Shown here piece by piece: positions 1 through 8,845 of a stretch of DNA of 28,914 bases. A model generated the notes under the pieces. The model saw only the letters and a program-made list of their open reading frames with translations, had not been told where the DNA came from and did no database searches. The first letter of the stretch is position 1. Every line of letters starts with the position of its first letter. The position numbers and the translations under genes were made by a program. Source of the stretch: Betaproteobacteria bacterium (GTDB lineage Bacteria; Pseudomonadota; Gammaproteobacteria; Burkholderiales; SG8-41); assembly GCA_021414185.1 (NCBI GenBank), contig JAIOOZ010000637.1, positions 1-28,914 of the forward strand. The letters run 5' to 3'.

Positions 1-106
1 TAGACACGCTAATGATTCTACGGTTATTGACTCCAAGCAATGTCGCCACAGCAGCACATCATTGAATTTAGGGCCGGCGCCACTAGCCTTTGCAGTCCGT
101 ATGCGG

Positions 107-433
107 TTACTCGGCACTGACATCCTTCAGTTCTATCTTGAAGGCACCCGATTGCCGGTCCGATATGAGCAGACCCAGGTAATGTAGGTCAACGAACCGC
201 ACGATCGGCGCCGCCACCGCTCGGCCGCGAAAGCTGGCTGCGAAATCGGCCGGTTCGAAACGCAGCGTTTGCCATTCTCGCGGCGCAACGAACGCGGCCT
301 GGTATTGAGCCGTGCCGGTGCCGTCGTCGAATTTGAGTGCGAGTTTGTAGTACTGCCCGTCGCCACGCACCGTCAATAGCAGCGCGGCCGCGCACTGGGG
401 CAGGGTCGTCAGGACCGCGGGCAGCCGCGCCGC
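107..433 (-). pseudogene. Truncated CIA30-family (NADH:ubiquinone oxidoreductase intermediate-associated protein 30-like) remnant
   Basis: The readable frame ends at TAA (107-109) and is bounded upstream by a stop at 434-436. It carries the C-terminal half of a CIA30-like beta-sandwich: a GDGQYY segment, then EWQTLRFEPADF, then FRGR, then a GLLISDRQSGAFKIEL ending. These are the usual late strands of this family. Family members are about 160-180 residues, but here only about 90 recognisable residues remain. The first possible start is a TTG at 376 with no ribosome binding site that I can see, and the N-terminal half of the domain is absent from any nearby frame. I infer a 5'-deleted relic. 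A short functional protein is possible but less likely. Confidence 0.5.
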
Positions 434-489
434 TTAGCACTTCCTTTGAATTAAGCGCGATCCCTCACCGCGCTTGCCGTCCCGCCCCT

Positions 490-1455
490 TCACTCGGCCT
501 TGATGCCGGCTGAGCGAATCACCTTGCTCCATCGATCACTTTCCTCGCGAATGTACGCCGCAAACTCCGCCGGTGAATTGCCGCCCGGTTCGGCGCCATC
601 ATCCGCCAGTTTTCGCACGACTTCCGGGTTCTGCAGCACGGTTTTGGTCTCGGTATACAGACGTGTGATCACCGTCTTCGGTGTTCTGCCGGGCACGAGG
701 AGTCCATACCAGGTTCTTGCTTCATATCCGGGGTAACCGCTTTCGGCAATGGTCGGGTACTCCGGCACGACGGTGACGCGTTTGGGACTGGTGACCGCCA
801 GTGCGCGAAGTCTGCCGGCTTTCACCTGCGTGAGCGCGGACGCGAGCGAGAGAATGCCCACCTGGGTGCGGCCCCCGATCAGGTCGACGAGCGCCGGGCC
901 CGTTCCCTTGTACGCGATATGGGTCAGCTTGATTCCCGCGACCAGCATCAGCAGTTCGCCCGCGAGGTGCGAAGGGCCGCCGGTGCCGCCGGAAGCCAGA
1001 TTGAGTTGCGACGGCTTCGATTTCGCCAGTGCGACAAATTCCTGCACCGAGTTGGCCGGCACCGTGGGGTGAACCACCATGAGGTGCGGCTGCGACCCGA
1101 GCAAAGTGATGGGGGCAAAATCTTTTGCGGGATCGTAGGTTACTTTGCCCAGCACCGAATTGACCGCCAGTATCGTCGCTGAAGCGATGAGCAGCGTATG
1201 GCCGTCGGGAGTTGCTTTGGCCGCGAGCTCGGCGGCGATATTGTTGTTACCGCCGGCGCGATTTTCCACGATGACAGTCTGGCCCAGCGCGTCCGTGAGG
1301 TGCTTTGCGACCAGGCGCGCGACGATGTCCGTGCCGCCACCGGGTGGCGACGGAATGATCATGCGTATGGGTCTCTGCGGATATACGTCCGCCAGCGCAG
1401 GCAGAGCGATCAAAGACCACGCAAACCCGAGTGCGACCATCATCTTGCCCGACAT
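490..1455 (-). CDS. Bug/TctC-family periplasmic solute-binding protein (Bug1)
   Basis: 321 residues from the ATG at 1455, chosen over the longer frame because GGAG lies 6 nt before it and it opens a clean Sec signal peptide (residues 1-22, ending LPALA before DVYPQRP). The body shows the family landmarks: the YPQRPIRMIIPSPPGGGTD ligand loop, a VENRAGG stretch, PDGHTLL and a terminal RWSKVIRSAGIKAE. The usual AGGNIG after the ENR motif is replaced by GGNNNIA, which may alter the pocket. Such proteins bind small carboxylates or related ligands in the periplasm and may feed a tripartite tricarboxylate transporter, but no transporter gene is nearby. It lies 24 nt downstream of the CapA-type gene on the same strand, so the two probably form an operon. 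The ligand cannot be read from the sequence. Confidence 0.93.
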   Translation of the reverse strand: MSGKMMVALGFAWSLIALPALADVYPQRPIRMIIPSPPGGGTDIVARLVAKHLTDALGQTVIVENRAGGNNNIAAELAAKATPDGHTLLIASATILAVNSVLGKVTYDPAKDFAPITLLGSQPHLMVVHPTVPANSVQEFVALAKSKPSQLNLASGGTGGPSHLAGELLMLVAGIKLTHIAYKGTGPALVDLIGGRTQVGILSLASALTQVKAGRLRALAVTSPKRVTVVPEYPTIAESGYPGYEARTWYGLLVPGRTPKTVITRLYTETKTVLQNPEVVRKLADDGAEPGGNSPAEFAAYIREESDRWSKVIRSAGIKAE

Positions 1456-1479
1456 GATTTTCTCCGGTGTTGACGCCAA

Positions 1480-2640
1480 TCAACGTTGGTCGTTTCTTTC
1501 GTAATAAACAAAGCGTCCGTTCCTGACGGGAATGCTCGTTACGCCGCCTTTGACGCCTTTTCCCACCCATTCCAGGTACCGGTGAGTCGTCTCGAACTGG
1601 GCAGTTGCCGGCAAGACAATCTCCGCCTGGCCGGCGGCGTTCATCAGCGTCGGCAGATATTCCGCGCGTTTGACGCCGCCCTGATCGAGTTCGACATACG
1701 CGATGCCCCCTTCATTCCAGTGCCGCCGGTAGTCGTAATAGTGGCCCGGCTCCGGCTCCTCGGAATAGAGTTCCTTGTGCGTAATGCCGCCGTTCGGCAT
1801 GCACAGGGCATGTCCGCCTTTGCGCGGATGAAACGCCAGATTTCCCAGCCCATAATAAATCACCGCGTCGTTGTAGATTTCCACTGCTTGCTGCTGATGA
1901 GAGTGATGCCCGAGAATGACGCTGGCGCCGGCATCGATGGCCGCGTGCGCGATGATCGGCTGATACTCCTGCACCTTGGGCGTGAAGTGCAGTCCCCAGT
2001 GAAGCGACACGATGACAATATCCGCCGCCGCTTTTGCGGCACGCACGTCATCGAGCAAAAGATCGAGGTCGCCCTGATGCGGCGTGGTGATGATATGCGC
2101 CGGCGAGCCCGGTTGGAATTCGTACGGTTCGTAGAACGTATGCGCCCGCATGGGCACGCAACCGGCGCGCTCGTCCGTGGCCCAAAACTGCGGCAACAGG
2201 ACTGAGCAATAACCGAGAAACGCAATTCGCAGACCGTGTTTTTCGATGATCGCGGGCTTGCGCGCTTCGGCGAGGTTGTACCCGACGCCGATGGTCGGTA
2301 TGTCAAGCTGGCGAAATGTGTCGACGGTGTCCTTGATCGCCTCGGGTCCCCAGCTCCCCGTATAGTTTGAAGCGAGCGAGAGCACGCTGAATGGGACGGT
2401 CGTGAAAGCGGCCGCGGTTTCAGGCGGCTGGCGCACCGAGAAGTTGAGGGCGCCGCTCGATTCCTGATACGTTCCGCGTTCTGTATACAGTCGCTCGACC
2501 TGTGCGAAGCGGAGATCGCCTGCGCGCAGCGCGTCGGTCACATAGGCAAATGCGCTCGCAGGCGGGGTGTGTCCGGTGCTGACGTCGCCCGCGGCGGCCA
2601 GCGTGACGCAGCGGGACCCGGCTGTCCTGTTTGACCCCAT
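1480..2640 (-). CDS. CapA-type metallophosphatase (PGA_cap family)
   Basis: 386 residues from the ATG at 2640, which has GGAG 6 nt upstream; the frame stays open further upstream, but that part has no family similarity. Recognisable blocks of the poly-gamma-glutamate synthesis protein CapA family run in order: AAGDV near the N-terminus, a VLSLASNYTGSWG block in place of the common SLANNHxxDxG, VSLHWGLHF, AGASVILGHHSHQ and YYGLGNLAFHP. His and Asp residues in these blocks fit the dinuclear-metal phosphoesterase fold. No signal peptide or membrane anchor is evident, unlike capsule-linked CapA, so a soluble hydrolase acting on a small substrate is more likely than capsule synthesis. Transcription appears shared with the downstream Bug gene. 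The substrate is unknown. Confidence 0.85.
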   Translation of the reverse strand: MGSNRTAGSRCVTLAAAGDVSTGHTPPASAFAYVTDALRAGDLRFAQVERLYTERGTYQESSGALNFSVRQPPETAAAFTTVPFSVLSLASNYTGSWGPEAIKDTVDTFRQLDIPTIGVGYNLAEARKPAIIEKHGLRIAFLGYCSVLLPQFWATDERAGCVPMRAHTFYEPYEFQPGSPAHIITTPHQGDLDLLLDDVRAAKAAADIVIVSLHWGLHFTPKVQEYQPIIAHAAIDAGASVILGHHSHQQQAVEIYNDAVIYYGLGNLAFHPRKGGHALCMPNGGITHKELYSEEPEPGHYYDYRRHWNEGGIAYVELDQGGVKRAEYLPTLMNAAGQAEIVLPATAQFETTHRYLEWVGKGVKGGVTSIPVRNGRFVYYERNDQR

Positions 2641-2819
2641 GATGTACTCCAACGGATTGTGAGCATGGCGCCATCGCGCACCAATCTGCGCGCGGCCATG
2701 CAGGTTTTTCTGATCCTGAGTTGTACACGATAAAGCGGATTTCATCAAATCCCCCGGGCTGATCAGCTGCCTCATGAAGCATCCGGCAGTCGCCAAGAAG
2801 AAAAGCGCGATTTACGGCA

Positions 2820-3512
2820 TCAGCATGGGTCCGGTTTTCTGCGCAACAACCAGAGCAGGATGCCGCCGGTCAGCGCTGATACGAGCTGCAAGACCACTAC
2901 AAACGCCAGCAATGCGGCAGCGGACGCGATCAGGGTCGGGCCGAAGGTGTCGCTGTTGTGATATGAAGCGATGATGTGATTGAAGACGAGGCCCGCCGCC
3001 CGGTAGGCGGCGTACGCGCCGCATGCGCCGCTGACAAGGATGATCAGCAGCGGTTTCCCTATGCCCGGGTCCGCAGTTGCCTCCCCGGGTCGCTTGCACA
3101 GCCGGCGCAACAGGAAAATAAAAAGCACAAGACACAGCGCGGCGCCACAGAGCAAAATCACCGGCAACAGCCAGCGTTCGGTGGCGCCGATGCGCGCCAT
3201 GTCGGTGTGCGGCGCAATTTTCGGTGGTGAAGGAGGAGGAGTCACTTTCTCGGGCAGCCTGATCTCCGGCCGGCTGTTGGCCATTGCCGGGCAATCTTCC
3301 TTGCCCGGCGGTCGAATTGTTTTTGCGGCCTCCGGGCACGGCCCGTTGATCATGTATGGGACGCCGTTCAGTTCGCAGAGAGCCGAGTTACGGTTGAAGC
3401 AGTCTTCTTGCGCCGTCGGAACGTCGGCGTGGCAGATGCCGGTGCACAGCAACGCGGCGATCGCGGCCCACGGCGTCGCCAGCCGCGCCAGCAGGTACCG
3501 CCCCGGCCGCAT
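2820..3512 (-). CDS. Uncharacterised secreted/membrane protein with Cys-containing ectodomain and C-terminal membrane helices
   Basis: I do not recognise a family. From the ATG at 3512 it is 230 residues; an upstream ATG at 3578 would add 22 residues, and neither has a strong ribosome binding site. I prefer 3512 because it gives a standard signal peptide (MRPGRYLLARL, a hydrophobic core, then CTGICHA). The following 70-80 residues carry four cysteines (DCFNRNSALCELN, GPCPEA, EDCPAM) and would be periplasmic. After a Pro-rich linker come a strong membrane helix (WLLPVILLCGAALCLVLFIF), a second hydrophobic stretch and a long third one near the C-terminus ending in LLRRKPDPC. It is divergent from the Bug gene at 3729. 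The coding case rests on the ordered topology and a GC-rich third position, not on homology. Confidence 0.6.
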   Translation of the reverse strand: MRPGRYLLARLATPWAAIAALLCTGICHADVPTAQEDCFNRNSALCELNGVPYMINGPCPEAAKTIRPPGKEDCPAMANSRPEIRLPEKVTPPPSPPKIAPHTDMARIGATERWLLPVILLCGAALCLVLFIFLLRRLCKRPGEATADPGIGKPLLIILVSGACGAYAAYRAAGLVFNHIIASYHNSDTFGPTLIASAAALLAFVVVLQLVSALTGGILLWLLRRKPDPC

Positions 3513-3728
3513 CGGATGCGCGTTCCGGATACGTGCGGTTAAAGGCGTTGCAGGTATTGAATTCAAAATCGGCACCATGCAATCTTGCCTGATTTTCTCA
3601 CGTATGCCGAATTGTGCGCATCCCAGTTTGGACCTGGCACCTTTGATTTGCGTCGCCGCAAATGCACCGGGATACGCGGCCTGAGCGGCGGCGCTACAAT
3701 AAGCGCTTCCATCACGGAGAATGCAAAT

Positions 3729-4697
3729 ATGAGGTCGAATGGGATTTTTGCTGCGGTCGCGTGCGTGATTGCGTTCGGGGCAGCGCATGCGCTTGCCGAG
3801 ACGTTTCCAACCAGGCCCGTGCGCATGATCGTACCCTACGCGGCCGGCGGCGGCGCGGACATCGTCGGGCGGCTGGTTGCGCAGCGGCTCGGCGACGGTT
3901 GGGGGCATACCGTGGTGGTCGACAACCGGCCCGGCGCGGGCGGCAACATCGGGACCGAGATCGTCGCGCGCGCCCCGGCGGACGGTTACACGCTGCTCCT
4001 GATCGGCCCCAATCACACGGTCAACATCAGTTTGTACAGCAAGATCTCGTACGATCCAGTCAAGGATTTCGCGCCGGTATCGGTGGTCACCTCGGCGCCC
4101 TACCTGCTGCTGGTCAATCCGTCCGTCGGCGTGAATACCGTCGCGGATTTGATCGCGCTGGCGAAGTCGCGGCCCGGCAAGATTCTTTACGCGTCGGCGG
4201 GCAACGGCACCGCGGGGCATCTGGGCATGGAACTTATCAAGACGATGGCCGGCATCGACATGGTGCATATTCCCTACAAAGGCAGCCCGCCGGCGCTCAC
4301 CGATCTGCTCGCGGGCCAGGTGTCGGCGGCGTTCGATAACGTGTTGTCGGCGGCGCCGCACGTGAAGGCGGGCAAGCTGCGTGCGATTGCGGTGAGCACC
4401 ATCAAGCGCTCGTCCGCGATGCCCGAGGTGCCGACGGTGGCGGAATCCGGTCTGCCCGGGTTCGAGGTCGCCGTGTGGCAGGGTATATTGGCGCCGGCGG
4501 GAACGCCGAAGTCCATCGTCGACTCGCTGCACGCGGCGATCGTGGCCGCGCTCGCCCGCCCGGACATGAAGGAGCGCATGGCGGCGAACGGCACGGACAT
4601 CATCGGCAGTTCGCCGGCGGAATTCGCCGCGTTCATCAAGTCCGACATCGTGAAATGGGCGAAGGTCGTCAAGAACTCGGGCGCGCGCGTTGACTGA
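3729..4697 (+). CDS. Bug/TctC-family periplasmic solute-binding protein (Bug2)
   Basis: 322 residues. The ATG at 3729 is preceded by GGAG with 9 nt spacing and begins a signal peptide of about 23 residues ending HALA before ETFPTRPVR. Ligand-pocket signatures are VPYAAGGGADIVGR, VVDNRPGAGGNIGTE and PADGYTLLLIGPNH. The mid-domain IPYKGSPPALTDLLAGQV and the KWAKVVKNSGARVD terminus are complete. A TACAAT at 3695-3700 could be a -10 box, though no good -35 is seen. It is followed 237 nt later by another Bug gene on the same strand. The two differ enough (APADGYTLLLIG against ASPDGYTLLFGN) to be old paralogues with probably different ligands. Confidence 0.94.
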   Translation: MRSNGIFAAVACVIAFGAAHALAETFPTRPVRMIVPYAAGGGADIVGRLVAQRLGDGWGHTVVVDNRPGAGGNIGTEIVARAPADGYTLLLIGPNHTVNISLYSKISYDPVKDFAPVSVVTSAPYLLLVNPSVGVNTVADLIALAKSRPGKILYASAGNGTAGHLGMELIKTMAGIDMVHIPYKGSPPALTDLLAGQVSAAFDNVLSAAPHVKAGKLRAIAVSTIKRSSAMPEVPTVAESGLPGFEVAVWQGILAPAGTPKSIVDSLHAAIVAALARPDMKERMAANGTDIIGSSPAEFAAFIKSDIVKWAKVVKNSGARVD

Positions 4698-4934
4698 GCC
4701 TAGCCCGCCTGCTGCCGTTTGCGGAAAGGGGTTGTTATGACCTGCCGCGTCTACAGTGTGGGCAGCGTGAAATCGAACTCGACCCGTTCGGGGGGGGCAA
4801 CCGGTAGCGCGCAGCGTCGGCAGCATCGCCCGGCTGCGGTTCCAGCGCGAGCTTCGAGCAGAGTCTAAGGGGTTACCTCAGGAGGACAGTATTTTTCACC
4901 ACAATCATTCACTCTTTACCGCAGCGGGGAACAC

Positions 4935-5963
4935 ATGATCGATCGTATCGAGGCGAGCGCAATGTACCAATCGCAAATTGCTGCGTACCGCAGTTCGGCT
5001 TGGACATTTTGCGCGCTGTGCGCAGTGCTGCTCGGATCTGCGGAACCGGTCAAGTCCGCAGGCGACTATCCGGTCAGACCGATCCGTCTGATCGTCCCCT
5101 ATCCAGCGGGTGGCCCCGCGGACACATTGGCGCGATTGGTCGCGCCCGGGCTGGGCAGCCGCCTGGGTCATCAGGTGGTCGTCGATAACCGGGGCGGGGC
5201 GGGGGGATCGATCGGTGTTGAAACCGTGGTCAAGGCATCGCCGGACGGCTACACGCTCCTGTTCGGCAACGACGGTCCGGTTGCGGTCAATCCGAGCCTG
5301 TACAAGAACGTCGTCTACAACCCGGTGCGGGATCTCGCGGCCATCACGCAGCTGACGTCGAGCCAGCTTCTTCTCGTGGCGCATCCTTCCGCGCCGTTCA
5401 GGTCGATCAACGAGCTGATTGCGGCAGCGCGCGCGCAACCTTCAAGATACACTTTTGCCTCTTCCGGCAGCGGCAATGCCAGCCATCTTGCCGGGGAGCT
5501 TCTTGGCACGCTGACGGGAATCCGGCTGGTCCACGTTCCCTACAAGGGCGCAGCGCCCGCACTGATGGATGTGATCGGCGGACAAGTGCATCTTCTTTTC
5601 AATAATCTGCTTTCCGCCCTGCCCCAGGTGAAGACGGGAAAGCTCGTCGCGATCGCGACGACCGGAGCCACGCGTACCGCCGCCACTCCAGAGGTGCCGA
5701 CCGTCATGGAATCAGGGGTTCAGGGGTACGAAGTGGCGCTCTGGGCCGGGATACTCGCTCCTGCTGGTACTCCGAAACCGATCATCGAAGTGCTGCACAC
5801 GGCACTGGTGGCAACAGTGCAAGGGGCGGACGTGAAGCCGAAACTCATCGCGCAGGGCGTGGAGGTGGTGGCGAGCCGGCCCGAGGAATTCTCCCGTCAC
5901 GTGGCGCTGGAAGTCGAGAAATGGGCCAAGGTCGTGCGGGCGTCGGGTGCCAAGGTCGATTGA
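4935..5963 (+). CDS. Bug/TctC-family periplasmic solute-binding protein (Bug3)
   Basis: 342 residues from the ATG at 4935, which has GGGGA about 5 nt upstream. The leader is long, with a hydrophobic core FCALCAVLLGSA around residues 26-37; a start at the second Met (4962) would give a shorter leader but has no ribosome binding site. Pocket signatures are VPYPAGGPADTLAR, VVDNRGGAGGSIGVE and SPDGYTLLFGNDG, so the usual GGGTD is GGPAD. The middle VPYKGAAPALMDVIGGQV and terminal KWAKVVRASGAKVD are intact. It runs toward the convergent MmgE/PrpD-family gene, a common partner of Bug genes in betaproteobacteria, which hints at uptake of an organic acid processed by that enzyme. That pairing is inference. 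Confidence 0.93.
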   Translation: MIDRIEASAMYQSQIAAYRSSAWTFCALCAVLLGSAEPVKSAGDYPVRPIRLIVPYPAGGPADTLARLVAPGLGSRLGHQVVVDNRGGAGGSIGVETVVKASPDGYTLLFGNDGPVAVNPSLYKNVVYNPVRDLAAITQLTSSQLLLVAHPSAPFRSINELIAAARAQPSRYTFASSGSGNASHLAGELLGTLTGIRLVHVPYKGAAPALMDVIGGQVHLLFNNLLSALPQVKTGKLVAIATTGATRTAATPEVPTVMESGVQGYEVALWAGILAPAGTPKPIIEVLHTALVATVQGADVKPKLIAQGVEVVASRPEEFSRHVALEVEKWAKVVRASGAKVD

Positions 5964-6087
5964 CCGGTGGCGACTTCGGGATCACCGGTGGACTCAAGCG
6001 CAGTCCTTGACCGCTCACGCCATTGAAGCCGGGAAAGCGGCGACTCCACGCCTATAGGCGTTCAACGTGACCGCGCGTGGAATGTCC

Positions 6088-7497
6088 TCAGGAAGGCATC
6101 GTCAACAGCCGCACCAGCGCGCGTACCGAGCGCAGTTCGGAGAGATCGCGAATCATTGCAACCGAATCGCGAACATGCTGCGCCGGCAGGATGCCATCGG
6201 CGCACTCCTCGTATTTCCTGCGCAAGTCGTCCCACGAGGCGGGGCGTGCGGGCCATCCCTTGGCCTGGGAATAGTGTCCGCCCAAGGTGTTGCCGTTCTT
6301 CAATCGCAGGCTGATGCGGACTGCGCACCAGTTATCTTTGCCATCGCACCAGCCGTGATCTTCCTTGATGTCGTCACGGGCCCACACCTTGATTCGCCGC
6401 ATCAAGGCGAGAATCTGCGGGTCGCGGATGCGCGCGTCGCTGAATTGATCCAGCCCGACTTTACGGTCGACCAATGCGGCGGCGATTACATACGGCGGAC
6501 AGAACTTCGCCCGGTAACTGTCGACGGGTTCCTGGTAGGGGGCGATCATGAGCAGCCGCGGGTGGCAGGCGACATCGATCGCGTCGACGTCGCTCGCCTC
6601 GAGGCCGTGCTGCGTGGCCAGTTCGATCATGCCGTCGATGGCGACGCAGTTGACCGTGGAGCATGGATGCATGCGCACCATCGTGGGAATACGCGTCAAG
6701 ACGAATTCCCCGCCGAGATTCTCGACCATTTTCGCAAGATTATAGTTTCCCGTGCCGACGTAGCTTTCGGCCAAACCGAAGCGCTGGTGGCCGTGGCCTT
6801 GATCAACGCCTTCGATGACGTCCGGATCAACCTCGAAGCCGTTGCGGGCGAGGCTTGCCGCCTGCAGCCCGGCTCGTACGCCATTGCCGATGTGGAAGGC
6901 CTTGCCGGCGGAGCCGACGTTCTTGCGTATCCCGGTGCCAGACGAAGCCATCAGGCCGATGGCCATGCGGGTGGCCATGGCGTCCAGACCCATCAGGCGG
7001 CTCGCTGCAACGGTCACACCGAGACCGCCGATCATGCCGGGCGTGTGAAATCCGCGGTCCAGCATGGCGAGCGACTTTAATCCGAGGCTGATTCGGCCGG
7101 CCACCTCGAAGCCGAGAGCGAACGCCTCGACCATCTGTCTGCCGGACAAATCCAGTGCTTCTGCCACGGCGAGGCAGCCGGGCACCATGGACGAACTAAG
7201 GTGAGTGATGTCCGGTGTGAGGTCGTCGTACTCCAACGCGTGCGCGCTGACACCGTTTACAAAGCCCGCGTGAAGCATGGAGTTGCGTTCGGCGGTGCCG
7301 ATGATCGTGGTCTCGGCCGTTCCGCCCGCTGCCGCGACGGTCGTGCGAACGATGCGGCTTGCCGGGGAAGATGCGCCGGCAATCGTGATGCCGATCGTAT
7401 CCAGGAATCTTTCCGTGACCGACTCGATGAGCCTTGCGGTCAGGAATCCTGCGGGTGGATCGATCGCGAATTGTGCAAGCTGTGCTGTAACGCCCAT
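6088..7497 (-). CDS. MmgE/PrpD family protein (2-methylcitrate dehydratase superfamily)
   Basis: 469 residues, the normal length. The ATG at 7497 follows GGGGAAG at good spacing. The N-terminus (LTARLIESVTERFLDTIGITIAGA), the VNGVSAHALEYDD block near residue 80, the GFEVAGRISLGL block, HTPGMIGGLGVTVAAS and a MVRMHPCSTVNCVAIDGMIEL stretch are all typical. The family includes 2-methylcitrate dehydratase, cis-aconitate decarboxylase and iminodisuccinate epimerase, cytoplasmic enzymes acting on di- and tricarboxylates. No prpB or prpC is present, so a methylcitrate cycle role is not supported. It is divergent from the selenoprotein operon across 284 nt that include an inverted repeat and a promoter module. 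Substrate specificity is open. Confidence 0.9.
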   Translation of the reverse strand: MGVTAQLAQFAIDPPAGFLTARLIESVTERFLDTIGITIAGASSPASRIVRTTVAAAGGTAETTIIGTAERNSMLHAGFVNGVSAHALEYDDLTPDITHLSSSMVPGCLAVAEALDLSGRQMVEAFALGFEVAGRISLGLKSLAMLDRGFHTPGMIGGLGVTVAASRLMGLDAMATRMAIGLMASSGTGIRKNVGSAGKAFHIGNGVRAGLQAASLARNGFEVDPDVIEGVDQGHGHQRFGLAESYVGTGNYNLAKMVENLGGEFVLTRIPTMVRMHPCSTVNCVAIDGMIELATQHGLEASDVDAIDVACHPRLLMIAPYQEPVDSYRAKFCPPYVIAAALVDRKVGLDQFSDARIRDPQILALMRRIKVWARDDIKEDHGWCDGKDNWCAVRISLRLKNGNTLGGHYSQAKGWPARPASWDDLRRKYEECADGILPAQHVRDSVAMIRDLSELRSVRALVRLLTMPS

Positions 7498-7594
7498 GGT
7501 GCTTCCCCATCCCGGTTTGGATTTCAGTTGCGCATTTTACCGTGTGGGTGTACGCGCCGACGCAGAATCGACCCAGCTGCTGACTTTTTCTGAC

Positions 7595-7621
7595 CCACGG
7601 AAAGCGCGTTAAATTCCGTGG
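7595..7621. promoter_or_regulatory. Inverted repeat in the divergent mmgE / selenoprotein-operon region
   Basis: CCACGGAA (7595-7602) and TTCCGTGG (7614-7621) are perfect 8-bp arms around an 11-nt AT-richer centre. It sits about 100 nt upstream of the MmgE/PrpD start and about 80 nt upstream of promoter module A, with no T-run. A dimeric regulator operator serving both directions is a plausible reading. The spacing is seen; the function is inferred. Confidence 0.4.
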
Positions 7622-7698
7622 CCGAATTCAGCCCTCTCGGGTCGATGCAGAGCCCTCAGAATCACGCGCGTAGGGAATTTTCAGCAAACACCGTCTGA

Positions 7699-7766
7699 TT
7701 GACCCCATGTAGGGCCGGCGATATAGTCGCGGATGGGGAAAATGGTGGTTTAAAATTCCTATTCGC
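7699..7766 (+). promoter_or_regulatory. Promoter-leader module, copy A (upstream of UGSC operon)
   Basis: TTGACC (7699-7704), a 17-nt spacer and TATAGT (7722-7727) form a near-consensus housekeeping promoter. Twenty nt further is the leader box GTTTAAAATTCCTATTCGC (7748-7766), shared with copies B and C. The start codon of the partner gene follows 15 nt after the box. Spacer sequence GGGCCGGCGA is identical in copy C, so conservation goes beyond promoter hexamers. Confidence 0.7.
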
Positions 7767-7781
7767 GACAGGTGGGTTTGA

Positions 7782-8825
7782 ATGAGCGCAGAGTCGGATT
7801 TGGCGAGTCGGGTTTTCGAAGTTGCCGATCCGTTTGAGGCCAACGAGCTTTATCAGCGCAACGGCTGGACCGACGGACTGCCGATCGTTCCGCCGACGGA
7901 ATCCGCGGTTCGCGCCTTTCTCGGCGCCGCATCGCTGCTTCCCGACACCGTCATCGGAACGGAACCCGTGCGCCGCCGGCGCATCACCGCGGAAAAAATT
8001 GCGATCTCGGCGGTCATGGCGGGTTGCCTGCCTGAATACATGCCGGTCGTCGTTGCAATCGTCCGCGCGATGTGCGATCAGCAGTTCTGCCTGCACGGCA
8101 GCACCGCGAGCACCGGGGGCAGCGCTCCCATGATCGTGGTGAACGGCCCGGTGCGGACCAGAATCGGCATGAATGCGACGCACAATGTATTCGCCAACGG
8201 CAATCGCGCAAACGCCAGTATCGGCCGCTCGATCCGCCTGTTCCTGACCAACGTGCTCGGCGGCCAGCCCGGGCAGCTCGATCGCTCTACATTGGGGCAC
8301 CCGGGGAAATTTACTTTTTGTTTTGCGGAAGACGAGGAAGACAGCCCCTGGCTTCCCCTCTCGGTCGAACGCGGTATTCCCGCCGGCAAATCTGCGATCA
8401 CGGTCATGGCGGTCGAATCGCCGCACCAGATCATGAACGCGTGGACACATGATCCGCGCGAGATCCTTGACACCTACGTCGCCGCTATTCGCGCGAACAT
8501 GCTGACCTACTCGATCTGGGAGGGCAATTACGCCATCGTTATTCCCAAACAGCACAGATTATTTTTTTCGGAAGCGAATTGGAGCAAGCAGAATATTCGC
8601 GATTACGTATTCGAATCCGCACGCATCACGAGAACAGAATGGCGCAGCGTGGGGAAATCGGCGGTGGCAGGCCGCAAGGACGAAGACAAAATATACTGCG
8701 CGCTGCGGTCTCCCGACGATCTGCTCGTGATCGCCGCGGGCGGACCTGCCGGCGGTTTTGGCGCGATTGTTCCGCCGTGGTACGGCAAGAAATCCCTTGC
8801 CGTTACCGTTGCGGTCGAAGATTAA
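7782..8825 (+). CDS. Conserved partner protein of UGSC-family selenoprotein (function unknown)
   Basis: 347 residues from the ATG at 7782, with AGGTGGG just upstream. The protein begins with a short helix-rich leader and a distinctive NGWTDGLPIVPPTE block near residues 27-40, then GCLPEYMPVVVAIV (Cys82), CDQQFC (Cys98, Cys103) followed by HGSTASTGGSAPMIVVNGP, and NVFANGNRANASIGRSIRLFL. I recall this GWTDGLPxVPPT type of protein as a neighbour of UGSC proteins, but I cannot assign an enzymatic reaction. No signal peptide or membrane helix is seen, so it is probably cytoplasmic. It is 20 nt before the selenoprotein gene and almost certainly co-transcribed with it; the pair may form a two-subunit redox enzyme. 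The Cys residues near a Gly-Ser-Thr rich loop are candidates for contact with the selenocysteine subunit. Confidence 0.75.
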   Translation: MSAESDLASRVFEVADPFEANELYQRNGWTDGLPIVPPTESAVRAFLGAASLLPDTVIGTEPVRRRRITAEKIAISAVMAGCLPEYMPVVVAIVRAMCDQQFCLHGSTASTGGSAPMIVVNGPVRTRIGMNATHNVFANGNRANASIGRSIRLFLTNVLGGQPGQLDRSTLGHPGKFTFCFAEDEEDSPWLPLSVERGIPAGKSAITVMAVESPHQIMNAWTHDPREILDTYVAAIRANMLTYSIWEGNYAIVIPKQHRLFFSEANWSKQNIRDYVFESARITRTEWRSVGKSAVAGRKDEDKIYCALRSPDDLLVIAAGGPAGGFGAIVPPWYGKKSLAVTVAVED

Positions 8826-8845
8826 ATCAGCGGGAGGAGAAACGC

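Noticed and set aside
2820..4826. Long 668-codon minus-strand frame
   Set aside because: Only the part below 3512 (or 3578) looks like protein; the rest is antisense to Bug2 and Arg/His-rich, as expected from a GC-rich shadow frame.
6067..7080. 337-codon plus-strand frame
   Set aside because: Antisense shadow of the MmgE/PrpD gene with no domain and no ribosome binding site.
7662..8555. 297-codon minus-strand frame
   Set aside because: Antisense to the UGSC partner gene; low-complexity Arg/Asp-rich reading without a start signal.
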